Below are positions 9,584 through 16,981 of a DNA stretch of 64,000 nucleotides, piece by piece. The DNA is from JAVVEG01 sp032251455 (lineage in GTDB: Bacteria > Pseudomonadota > Gammaproteobacteria > Pseudomonadales > Pseudohongiellaceae). Within the stretch, counting starts at the first letter, position 1. Every line of letters starts with the position of its first letter. Position numbers and translations under genes: made by a program. Below the pieces are notes generated by a model. That model did no database searches. It was not told the origin of the DNA and worked only from the letters and a program-made list of their open reading frames with translations. Location: assembly GCA_032251455.1 (NCBI GenBank), contig JAVVEG010000012.1:45478-109477 (forward strand). The letters run 5' to 3'.

Positions 9584-10654
9584 TTACCCCTTGATGACTT
9601 CGACGATGGCGCCGTCCTCAAGCATCTGCTGTCCGGTGGTGATGACCAGGTCGCCGGCCTGCAGCCCGGCGATAATTTCGACCAGCCCGTTCTGACGGAT
9701 TCCCGGCTGCACAAAAGTCAACACGGCAACGTTGTCTCTGACCACATAGACAAAGGCACGATCATCCCTGGTGATCAGGGCCTGTTCTTCGATCAGCAAG
9801 GCATCCGTGCGTACTCCCAGGATGATTTCAACGCGCCCGAACATGCCGGCCTGGAGCAGGCGGGAACTGTTGTCCAGAGCTGCCACCACGCGGAAGGTAC
9901 CGGTATCTGCATCCACCTGTGGACGCACCCGTCGGATCTGTCCAGGGATGTTATGCTCAGGCCAGGCATCCACCTGCAGAGTGACTGCCTGGCCCACGGC
10001 AACCCGGGACAGCTCTTTTTGCGGCAGGTTGAGCACGGCTTCCATCGAATCCTGGTCGACAAGAGTGAACAGCACATTGTTGGCCTGGACCATATTGCCC
10101 TGGTTCACCAGGCGCTGAGTGACGATTCCGGAAATCGGGGCTGTAACGGTGGCGTAGTCGAGCAGTAACTGTGACAACTCCAGCTGGGCCAGCTGAGCCT
10201 TGTATTCGAAGTTTGCGGTTTCCACATTCTGGCTGGTACCCAGTTGCCGGTCAAAAATAGCCTGGGCACGCTCCAGGTCTCCACGCAAGCGGGCCACCGT
10301 CGCCTCGCGCTGAGCCACTTCCAGAACCAGTTGCGCGGTATCCAGTTGAGCCAGCGTCTGCCCGGCTTCCACCCGGTCTCCCTCTTCCACCAGCAGCTTT
10401 TCCAGGACACCGGTGGACCGGGCCACCACATCCACCGTATTGCCTGCTTCCAGGGTGGTGACCGTGCGATAGGTTTGCTCTATGTCGCCACGGAATACTG
10501 TCATGGTTTCAACCGGCAAGGCTGGAACAGTACGCTCGGTCACCGGGCTTGGCGACTCTCTGCCACCGGCACCGGGCATATCACATGCGGCCAGCAGGAA
10601 TGCTCCCGCCAGCAGAGCGATGCGGGCCAACAAGCCTGGTTTGAATCGATGCAT
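9584..10654 (-). CDS. RND efflux periplasmic adaptor (membrane fusion protein)
   Basis: A 356-residue lipoprotein: residues 1-24 are a signal peptide ending in LLAAC, so the protein is likely anchored to the inner membrane and links the RND permeases to an outer-membrane channel. Recognisable parts in order are an N-terminal lipoyl-like half (VVARSTGVLEKLLVEEGDRVEAGQTLAQLD), a short alpha-helical hairpin, the second lipoyl half (ATVTAPISGIVTQRLVNQG) and a beta-barrel domain. It is the first gene of the operon adaptor, RND1, RND2, pip. No TolC-like outer-membrane factor is present nearby, so an unlinked channel must be used. The upstream region is divergent to a TAXI-TRAP operon. Confidence 0.92.
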   Translation of the reverse strand: MHRFKPGLLARIALLAGAFLLAACDMPGAGGRESPSPVTERTVPALPVETMTVFRGDIEQTYRTVTTLEAGNTVDVVARSTGVLEKLLVEEGDRVEAGQTLAQLDTAQLVLEVAQREATVARLRGDLERAQAIFDRQLGTSQNVETANFEYKAQLAQLELSQLLLDYATVTAPISGIVTQRLVNQGNMVQANNVLFTLVDQDSMEAVLNLPQKELSRVAVGQAVTLQVDAWPEHNIPGQIRRVRPQVDADTGTFRVVAALDNSSRLLQAGMFGRVEIILGVRTDALLIEEQALITRDDRAFVYVVRDNVAVLTFVQPGIRQNGLVEIIAGLQAGDLVITTGQQMLEDGAIVEVIKG

Positions 10655-10965
10655 GTGCTTACTCCTGTTTCCAGCGGTAAAGAAGGCGCATGGTAGGCAG
10701 TGAAATGGTCTTGATAAAAGTTGTGACCTTGCACTGCACTGGAAAATTCTGGCTATATTATTCTTTTTAAAACTTTTTAGTTACTGAAAGTTACACTACA
10801 GCGTTCAAAAGAGGTTAAAACACGACAGTCCGCATGGACTACCCCGCTCAATGCCCCGCTCAATTGAGCTTTCCCGGGAAATATGTTTATATCAGCGGCC
10901 ATGTCGGCCATCGCCTGTTCGGCAGACCGACAAGAAAAATCGCATGACTGGGGTTACATTCCGAC
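10655..10965. promoter_or_regulatory. Divergent intergenic region between efflux operon and TRAP operon
   Basis: 311 bp without a gene. Positions 10740-10800 are strikingly AT-rich compared with the neighbours and hold A/T tracts, a TAATAT-like hexamer on the minus strand and a short direct repeat (AGTTAC twice). Promoters for both divergent operons should lie here, but no pair of -35/-10 boxes can be assigned firmly and no known operator was recognised. Confidence 0.5.
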
Positions 10966-11976
10966 ATGAACCGTATCGCAATCCGCCTGGGCGCACTGAT
11001 TCTGATTTTATTGTCCTCCTGTTCGGATGAACTTGCCAGTAACCGCCCCTATATCCTGACCACGGCCACCACTGGTGGCGCCTATTATCCCATCGGCGTT
11101 GCCATCGCCACCATCGCCAAGTCGCAACTGCAACAAGAGCACAATATTTCACTTTCGGCCATCAGCTCGGCGGGCTCGCTGGAAAACGTCAAACTGCTGC
11201 GTGACAACCAGGCCCAGTTTGGGTTGTTGCAGGGTGCCTTTGGCGCCTGGGCCTGGTACGGTGAGGGCCCGGTCAGCCGCCCGCAGACCAATCTGCGCTC
11301 CATCGGCGCCATGTGGCAGAATGTCGAGCATTTCGTCCTGCGCAGCGATCTGGTCACCCATGGCACTATTCGTGACCTGGGCGAACTCGATGGCGCACGC
11401 TATGTGCTGGGGGCCCGCAATTCGGGTGCAGAGCAAACCGGTCGTTTCATTCTGGAAACCCTGGGCATCGACTATGAAAACACCCTGAACCTGGCCTACA
11501 TGGGCTATGGCGGTGCTGCCAATGCCATTCAGGACGGCAATATAGTGGGTATGAATGTGCCCGCTGGTGCACCGGTCAGCGCCATCACCCAGGCCTTTGC
11601 CCAATTGGGAGATCAGCTCACCATTCTCGATTTCTCTGCCGAGGAGCTGGCCACCATCAACAGCAAATACGATCTCTGGGACTGGTATGAATTCCCGCCC
11701 GGCACCTACCCCAACCAGAATGAACTGGTACGCTCGGTGGCCAGCCCCAATGTCCTGGTTGCACGGGCCGATGTACCGGACGAGGTTGTCTATCAAATCA
11801 CCCGCGTCATCTGGGAAAACCTCGGGGCCCTGCAGGATATCCATGCCGCCACCCATGACATGAGACTGGACATAGCCCTCAAGGGACTGGGTGCTCCGCT
11901 GCACCCGGGGGCGATACGCTATTATCGTGAGAAGGGACTGACCATCCCGGCCAATCTGCTGCCCCCGGAATTCTGA
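10966..11976 (+). CDS. TAXI family TRAP transporter solute-binding protein
   Basis: A 336-residue periplasmic binding protein. Residues 1-20 are a hydrophobic signal ending in LSSC, so it may be a lipoprotein rather than a freely soluble binder. The TAXI signature follows: TTATTGGAYYPIGVAIA near residues 28-44, the conserved AISSAGSLENVKLL block and RNSGAEQTGRFILE near 152. TAXI proteins bind substrates such as glutamate or other organic acids; the ligand here cannot be read from sequence. It is followed after 1 bp by the fused membrane subunit, making a complete transporter from two genes. Confidence 0.93.
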   Translation: MNRIAIRLGALILILLSSCSDELASNRPYILTTATTGGAYYPIGVAIATIAKSQLQQEHNISLSAISSAGSLENVKLLRDNQAQFGLLQGAFGAWAWYGEGPVSRPQTNLRSIGAMWQNVEHFVLRSDLVTHGTIRDLGELDGARYVLGARNSGAEQTGRFILETLGIDYENTLNLAYMGYGGAANAIQDGNIVGMNVPAGAPVSAITQAFAQLGDQLTILDFSAEELATINSKYDLWDWYEFPPGTYPNQNELVRSVASPNVLVARADVPDEVVYQITRVIWENLGALQDIHAATHDMRLDIALKGLGAPLHPGAIRYYREKGLTIPANLLPPEF

Positions 11977-11977
11977 G

Positions 11978-13987
11978 ATGAAATCACCTGCGCTGAAATG
12001 GGCTGCCTTCCTGTTTGCCCTGTTCCATGTCTATACCAACGTCTTTGCCTCACTGTCCGAACTCTGGTTCTCGGCAATTCACTTTGGTGGATTCTGTGCC
12101 CTGTGTGCCCTGGTTGGCAATGAAGTGTTACGCACGGATGGTGTGCTCAAGGTCAAGAGTCGGCCGCTTTACCTCTGGAATATCATGCTGGCGATTCTCG
12201 CCCTGTGTGTGCCGATCTACCTGATGCTGTTCGAGAACGCGCTGTATGTTCGGGAGGCCGAGTTCATCCTGAGCGATTATCTGGTCACTGGGCTGGCTGT
12301 GCTGTTGGCCATTGAATTCACCCGCCGTACCACGGGCTGGTTCATGCCCATACTGATCCTGATTTCACTGTGCTATATCCTGTTCCTGGGCAGATACATT
12401 GCCGGGGTGTTTTCTTTCCCCGGCCTGAGCCTGGAAACCGTGTTGTACCGCAGCTATTTCAGCTCCGAAGGCATGTTTGGGCAAACCGCTGAAATCTCTT
12501 CCACCTATGTGTTCATGTTCATCCTGTTTGGCTCTTTCCTGCTACGCTCGGGGGCAGGCGATTTCATTGTCAATTTCGCCCGCTGCCTGGCTGGCCGGTT
12601 TACTGGCGGGGCAGGTGTCGTTGCTGTCATCGGCTCCGGACTGATGGGCTCGGTTTCCGGTTCGGCGGTGGCCAACACTGTTTCCACCGGGGTGATCACC
12701 ATCCCGATGATGAATCGCTCCGGTTTCAATCCGCAATTTTCTGCTGGCGTGGTTGCGGCGGCCTCTACCGGCGGGGCCTTGATGCCTCCTATTATGGGGG
12801 CAGGTGCCTTTGTTCTGGCCAGCTATACCCAGATCCCCTATCTTTACATCATTGCTGTCTCAATATTGCCAGCCTTGCTGTACTACCTGACCGTCATCTA
12901 TTTTGTCCGCATCGAGGCCATTCGCGTCGGTCTGCAGGCCGACAAGCAGGGTGAGCACGAAAAGATCAGCTCCGTACTGAAAACCGGCTGGCACTTCATC
13001 ATTCCGCTGGGCGTGCTGGTCGGCATGCTGGTGATCGGTTACACCCCGATCACTGCCGCCGTTTATGCCATCGCTGCGGTCATTGCCTCTTCCTGGCTGT
13101 CACCCAAACCGATGCGCTGGAAGGATTGCTTCGAGGCGACCGTGGATGGGGTTGGTACCATGATGTCCACCGCCCTGCTGCTGGTGGCCGTCGGCCTGAT
13201 CATCAATGTGGTGACCACCACCGGTGTCGGCAATGCCTTTTCACTGATGATCGTGGAATGGGCCCAGGGCAGCCTGCTCATCTCTCTGGTTCTTATCGCG
13301 CTGGCTTCCCTGATACTGGGCATGGGTCTGCCGGTGACCGCTTCCTATATCGTGCTGGCTACACTTTCTGCACCCATTCTTTATGACCTGATCAGTCAGG
13401 AACAACTCCTGATCGCCCTGCAGGCCACCGATCTGCCGGCCAGTGTGCAAGCCACCATCAATCTGTTCGGCGGCGACCCGGTTGTGGCTCTACGCGAAAT
13501 GCCACTGGAGATGAAACAACTGATTCGCCAGGAGTTGTTGAGCCCCGAATTGCTGATGGGCATGCTGCTCAGTGCACACCTGATCATTTTCTGGCTGTCG
13601 CAGGACAGCAATGTCACTCCGCCGGTCTGTCTGGCTGCCTTTGCCGCTGCAGGCATTGCCGGCACCAAACCGATGGCCACCGGCCTGACCTCCTGGAAAA
13701 TAGCCAAGGGCCTGTATCTGGTGCCGGTGCTGTTTGCCTACTCACCACTCATATCCGGCAGCTGGCCGGAACGCCTGCGGGTTTTCTTCTGGGCCGCTCT
13801 GGGCTTGTACGCCCTGGCAGGACTGTTGCAATGGCGACTGGAAAAACCGCTCAATGTGATCACCGCCTCACTGCTGGCCATCAGTGCCGCTTTGATGATA
13901 TGGGCTCCCCTGAGCATCATTTACCATATCGTCGGCGCCATTTTGCTGCTAAGCGTCATCGTCTGGCAAAAGAAGTTCCAGCAATAG
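11978..13987 (+). CDS. TRAP transporter fused permease (4TM + 12TM)
   Basis: A 669-residue polytopic inner-membrane protein that carries both the small (DctQ-like) and large (DctM-like) subunits, the usual arrangement for TAXI systems. The membrane-domain signatures GSGLMGSVSGSAVANTVSTG and GGALMPPIMGAGAF (residues about 220-275) and LILGMGLPVTASYIVLA (about 445) are clear. It uses ion gradients, normally Na+, to import the ligand delivered by the preceding binding protein. The C-terminal tail (residues about 625-650) is echoed by a decayed fragment downstream of the porin at 15416-15523. A Pho box begins 20 bp after the stop, so transcription of the porin probably starts separately. Confidence 0.93.
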   Translation: MKSPALKWAAFLFALFHVYTNVFASLSELWFSAIHFGGFCALCALVGNEVLRTDGVLKVKSRPLYLWNIMLAILALCVPIYLMLFENALYVREAEFILSDYLVTGLAVLLAIEFTRRTTGWFMPILILISLCYILFLGRYIAGVFSFPGLSLETVLYRSYFSSEGMFGQTAEISSTYVFMFILFGSFLLRSGAGDFIVNFARCLAGRFTGGAGVVAVIGSGLMGSVSGSAVANTVSTGVITIPMMNRSGFNPQFSAGVVAAASTGGALMPPIMGAGAFVLASYTQIPYLYIIAVSILPALLYYLTVIYFVRIEAIRVGLQADKQGEHEKISSVLKTGWHFIIPLGVLVGMLVIGYTPITAAVYAIAAVIASSWLSPKPMRWKDCFEATVDGVGTMMSTALLLVAVGLIINVVTTTGVGNAFSLMIVEWAQGSLLISLVLIALASLILGMGLPVTASYIVLATLSAPILYDLISQEQLLIALQATDLPASVQATINLFGGDPVVALREMPLEMKQLIRQELLSPELLMGMLLSAHLIIFWLSQDSNVTPPVCLAAFAAAGIAGTKPMATGLTSWKIAKGLYLVPVLFAYSPLISGSWPERLRVFFWAALGLYALAGLLQWRLEKPLNVITASLLAISAALMIWAPLSIIYHIVGAILLLSVIVWQKKFQQ

Positions 13988-14006
13988 GGTACGACTAATT
14001 TCCGGG

Positions 14007-14037
14007 CTGTCATGAAACTGTAATATTTCTGTAGTAA
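14007..14037 (+). promoter_or_regulatory. Pho box and -10 element before the OprP-like porin
   Basis: Three 7-bp direct repeats sit at an 11-bp period: CTGTCAT (14007-14013), CTGTAAT (14018-14024) and CTGTAGT (14029-14035), separated by A/T-rich 4-mers GAAA and ATTT. The PhoB recognition site is defined as CTGTCAT-type 7-mers with 4-bp spacers replacing the -35 element. A -10 candidate TAGTAA (14032-14037) begins 7 bp after the second repeat, so the core box is repeats 1-2. The porin start codon is 24 bp further on behind GGAGG. The site predicts induction at low phosphate. Confidence 0.85.
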
Positions 14038-14061
14038 AAATGTCATCCGGAGGTCACCACT

Positions 14062-15393
14062 ATGTCATATTTATCAACACGGAAAACACAGGCCTGGATG
14101 TTGCTGGGCGTCTCTGCCTTCAGCCTGGCCAATCAGGCCAGCGCTGCTGACAAGGAATTGCTGGATATACTGCTGGCCAATGACGCCATCACAGAAGTCC
14201 AACACCAGCAATTACTGGCACAGGATGAGTTGACTGCAGCAGATGTCAGTCACATCACCATGAGCAGCAGAGGGCTGGAAATCGCCAGCGGCAACGGCGA
14301 CTTTGAGTTCAATCTGGGTGGACGTCTGCATCTGGATTATTTCAATCATGAAAACCAAAGCGGTCTGCCTCAGCAACCTGCTTCGGGTACGGCAGTACGC
14401 AGATCTCGTCTGGAGATTGACGGCATGCTGGATGGGATGTGGGGCTATGCCGCCGAAGTGGATTTTGCCAACAACAATGTCAGCCTCAAGGATATCAAGA
14501 TCGGTTATGTGGGTGGTGACAACTGGACACTCTACGCAGGGCAACAAAAACAACCCTATTCCCTGGCTCTGGAAATGAGTTCCAATGATATGCCATTCGT
14601 AGAACGCTCAGTAGATAACGCACTGGTGGTTCCCTTTTTTGATAGGGCTACCGGTATCCGGCTTGATGTGAATGGTGAACGCTGGTTTTTTGCCGGAGGG
14701 ATTTTTGGCGACAGCATCCGATCCGGGGGTTCCGGCGATGAAGGTTCAGGGGTCATGGGCCGTTTTGTCTTCAGTCCCATCCAGACTCAGAATCAAACTC
14801 TGCACCTTGGTCTGCGTGCCGGCCTGCGCAATACAGACGACAGTGAAACCGCCCAGGTAAGGGACAAGACCACGGAGTTTTCCGGTTTCTCAATCGTCAA
14901 TACGGGTCTGCTCAACGATGTGGAACAAGTCACCATGTTCGGTCCGGAATTTGCCTGGGCATTGGGTCCTTTTACTGTGCTCGGTGAGTATAACAAAGCG
15001 GAAATCAAGCGCGATTCCCTGAATGATCTCAGCTTCGACAGCTTCCACGTTGGCGCAACCTGGTCGCTGACAGGCGAGCACCGCGCTGGGGCTTACCGAA
15101 TTGACAGTGGTGAATTCAAGGCAGTGCGCCCCACCCAGGTCTTTGATCCTGCCAACGGTGCCTGGGGCGGCGTGGAACTGGTTGCCCGATATGGCGAAAT
15201 CGACCTTAATGATGCAGGTTTTGTCGGCGGCCAGGTGGAAGAGGTAAATATTGGTGCAAACTGGTACCTGAGTTCCAATATGCGCCTCATGTTCGATTGG
15301 ATGCATGTATTGGACACGGATGAATCCAATCTGGTGCGCAGTATCGTGCCCGATATGGATATCGTAACGGTAAGGGTTCAGTATAACTATTGA
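14062..15393 (+). CDS. Phosphate-selective porin of the OprO/OprP family
   Basis: A 443-residue outer-membrane beta-barrel protein with a signal peptide cleaved near residue 29 (NQASA-AD). After a short coiled N-terminal stretch the barrel starts at about residue 75 (FEFNLGGRLHLDYF) and ends with the aromatic VRVQYNY expected for outer-membrane insertion. The RRSRLEIDG and WGYAAEVDFANN blocks are typical of the Porin_O_P family, whose members pass phosphate or polyphosphate. A Pho box directly upstream supports a phosphate role, although OprP-like porins with other substrates exist. Start chosen at ATG 14062 because GGAGG precedes it by 8 bases. Confidence 0.88.
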   Translation: MSYLSTRKTQAWMLLGVSAFSLANQASAADKELLDILLANDAITEVQHQQLLAQDELTAADVSHITMSSRGLEIASGNGDFEFNLGGRLHLDYFNHENQSGLPQQPASGTAVRRSRLEIDGMLDGMWGYAAEVDFANNNVSLKDIKIGYVGGDNWTLYAGQQKQPYSLALEMSSNDMPFVERSVDNALVVPFFDRATGIRLDVNGERWFFAGGIFGDSIRSGGSGDEGSGVMGRFVFSPIQTQNQTLHLGLRAGLRNTDDSETAQVRDKTTEFSGFSIVNTGLLNDVEQVTMFGPEFAWALGPFTVLGEYNKAEIKRDSLNDLSFDSFHVGATWSLTGEHRAGAYRIDSGEFKAVRPTQVFDPANGAWGGVELVARYGEIDLNDAGFVGGQVEEVNIGANWYLSSNMRLMFDWMHVLDTDESNLVRSIVPDMDIVTVRVQYNY

Positions 15394-15415
15394 GGCAAAT
15401 CACTTCCTCGGCAAT

Positions 15416-15523
15416 GAACAACCCGATCTGTCTATGACTGTAATGCTGACCATCAATGCGGCTCTAAGGTTGTGGGCTCGGCTGGGTATGATCTACCATG
15501 TGCAGATACAACACTGCAGCTGA
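15416..15523 (+). pseudogene. Relic of a TRAP permease C-terminus
   Basis: Between the porin and curA one frame encodes EQPDLSMTVML, then TINAALRLWARLGMIYHV. It lines up with the C-terminal segment of the fused TRAP permease (LLAISAALMIWAPLSIIYHI, coding DNA about 13870-13930). Roughly 70 percent of bases match over 60 bp and about 11 of 19 residues agree. The fragment has no upstream homologous body and ends at TGA 15521-15523. It looks like the last piece of a deleted TRAP permease paralogue or a decayed partial duplication. Translation is not expected. Confidence 0.6.
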
Positions 15524-15554
15524 GCATCATCATCCCGCAACAGAGGTTCCAGCA

Positions 15555-16565
15555 ATGAACACCCATCAAGCACGACAGATACACCTGGTTTCAAGACCCA
15601 TCGGCATGCCGGTGGCAGATAATTTCGACATGGTCACCGTTACCCTGCCCGCGCTGGCGGCCGGGCAGGTGCTGGTCGAAAATCTGTACATGTCGGTTGA
15701 CCCCTATATGCGTGGCCGCATGCGCGCCGAAAAAAGCTATGCCGAACCCTATAAACTGGGTGAAGTCATGTACGGTGGCGCCATCGGCCGGGTCATTGAA
15801 TCCCGCAGTCCGGAACTGCAACCGGGTGATATCGTCCTCAACGGTCATGCCTGGCAGGATCGCTTCATCAGCACGGCGGACCAACTGAACAAGATCATCC
15901 CTTTTGATGAGAGCCAGCTGCCACTTTACCTGGGTACACTGGGCATGCCTGGCCTGACGGCATATGTCGGTCTGCTGCGCTTTGGCGAACCCAAGCCTGG
16001 AGAAACCGTTTTCGTTTCGGCGGCGGCCGGTGCTGTTGGCGCCAATGTCTGCCAGATAGCCCGCCTCAAGGGCTGCAAGGTAGTGGCCAGTGTCGGCTCC
16101 GATGAAAAGGCCCGCTGGCTGCTGGACAAATGCAAGGTGGATGCCGTCATCAACTACAAAACCTGTGGCAATCTGACCCAGGCGCTTGCCAATGCGGCTC
16201 CGCAAGGTATCGACATCTACTTTGAAAATGTCGGTGGCGATCATCTGCAGGCCGCCATTGCCAACATGAATCCATTCGGCCGGATTGCCGCCTGCGGCAT
16301 GATCCAGACCTACAATGATGCCGAGCCGGTACCGGGGCCGAACAATCTGATGCAGATCGTCGGCAAGAAACTGCGCATCACCGGCTTCATCGTCTCTGAC
16401 CATGTCGATATGCGTCCCCAGTTTCTGCAGGAGATGGAGGCTTGGCTCAAGGCGGGCGAAATCGAACACCGGGAAACTATTGTCGAAGGCCTGGAGAATG
16501 CTGTTGAGGCCTTCCTGGGCTTGTTCAAGGGCAGCAATTTCGGCAAGATGGTGGTCAAACTATAG
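15555..16565 (+). CDS. curA: NADP-dependent MDR oxidoreductase, CurA/YncB-like
   Basis: A 336-residue cytoplasmic zinc-independent medium-chain reductase. The N-terminal catalytic domain contains YMSVDPYMRGRM and the Rossmann part contains the nucleotide loop AAAGAVGANVCQIARLKG. Close relatives reduce alkenal and enone double bonds with NADPH (curcumin reductase, leukotriene B4 12-hydroxydehydrogenase-like), which fits detoxification; the physiological substrate is not known. An upstream in-frame codon at 15498 exists, but ATG 15555 is preferred because GAGG lies 7-8 bases before it and family homology begins there. The next gene starts 16 bp after its stop. Confidence 0.85.
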   Translation: MNTHQARQIHLVSRPIGMPVADNFDMVTVTLPALAAGQVLVENLYMSVDPYMRGRMRAEKSYAEPYKLGEVMYGGAIGRVIESRSPELQPGDIVLNGHAWQDRFISTADQLNKIIPFDESQLPLYLGTLGMPGLTAYVGLLRFGEPKPGETVFVSAAAGAVGANVCQIARLKGCKVVASVGSDEKARWLLDKCKVDAVINYKTCGNLTQALANAAPQGIDIYFENVGGDHLQAAIANMNPFGRIAACGMIQTYNDAEPVPGPNNLMQIVGKKLRITGFIVSDHVDMRPQFLQEMEAWLKAGEIEHRETIVEGLENAVEAFLGLFKGSNFGKMVVKL

Positions 16566-16581
16566 CCCACAGGCTGAAATC

Positions 16582-16980
16582 ATGTTTTCGGAAAAAGAGC
16601 TGCACCTGGAAGAGACCGATCTGCGGGCCAGAATCCGAAACCTGAATGAAACCCAAAAGGCGCGTTATCTGGCGATGGAACAGCCTCTGCTGAAGGATCC
16701 AGCCAGGTATCTGCGTCTTAACTGGCTGTTCTTGGCCGGGGCGCATCATTTTTATCTGCAGCGCTGGTTCCGTGGGCTGCTCAATCTGACCCTGAGCCTG
16801 AGTGGGCTGTTCTTCCTGCTTGTCCTGGGCGAAGGGTATTACGGCGCCCTGCTGCTGGTATCCACCGCCATTATTGACATTCCGCAGCTGCTCAATGCCC
16901 GGCATATCGTGCACAGCTACAATAACCGTGTCATCGCTCGCTGCCTGCAACAGGTCAGCAGCGAGGCTGGTGACCTGTGA
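16582..16980 (+). CDS. TM2 domain-like membrane protein
   Basis: A 132-residue protein with an N-terminal charged helix (residues 1-45) and then a TM2-like pair of membrane segments: WLFLAGAHHFYLQRWFRG followed by two hydrophobic stretches to about residue 105. The G-x-H-x-F-Y-L core of TM2 domains is present. The function of such proteins is unknown. Its stop is 1 bp before the start of the DUF58 protein, so it is the first gene of a five-gene cluster with DUF58, transglutaminase, MoxR and TPR proteins. A longer upstream in-frame start (16402) would lie inside curA and is rejected. Confidence 0.75.
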   Translation: MFSEKELHLEETDLRARIRNLNETQKARYLAMEQPLLKDPARYLRLNWLFLAGAHHFYLQRWFRGLLNLTLSLSGLFFLLVLGEGYYGALLLVSTAIIDIPQLLNARHIVHSYNNRVIARCLQQVSSEAGDL

Positions 16981-16981
16981 C

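Noticed and set aside
10770..10805. Possible third Pho box on the minus strand before the efflux adaptor
   Set aside because: CTGTAGT and CTTTCAG are 11 bp apart, but the second misses the conserved TGT and no -10 follows at the proper distance.
16402..16581. Longer start for the TM2 protein
   Set aside because: It lies in another frame of curA; the ATG at 16582 starts just after the curA stop.
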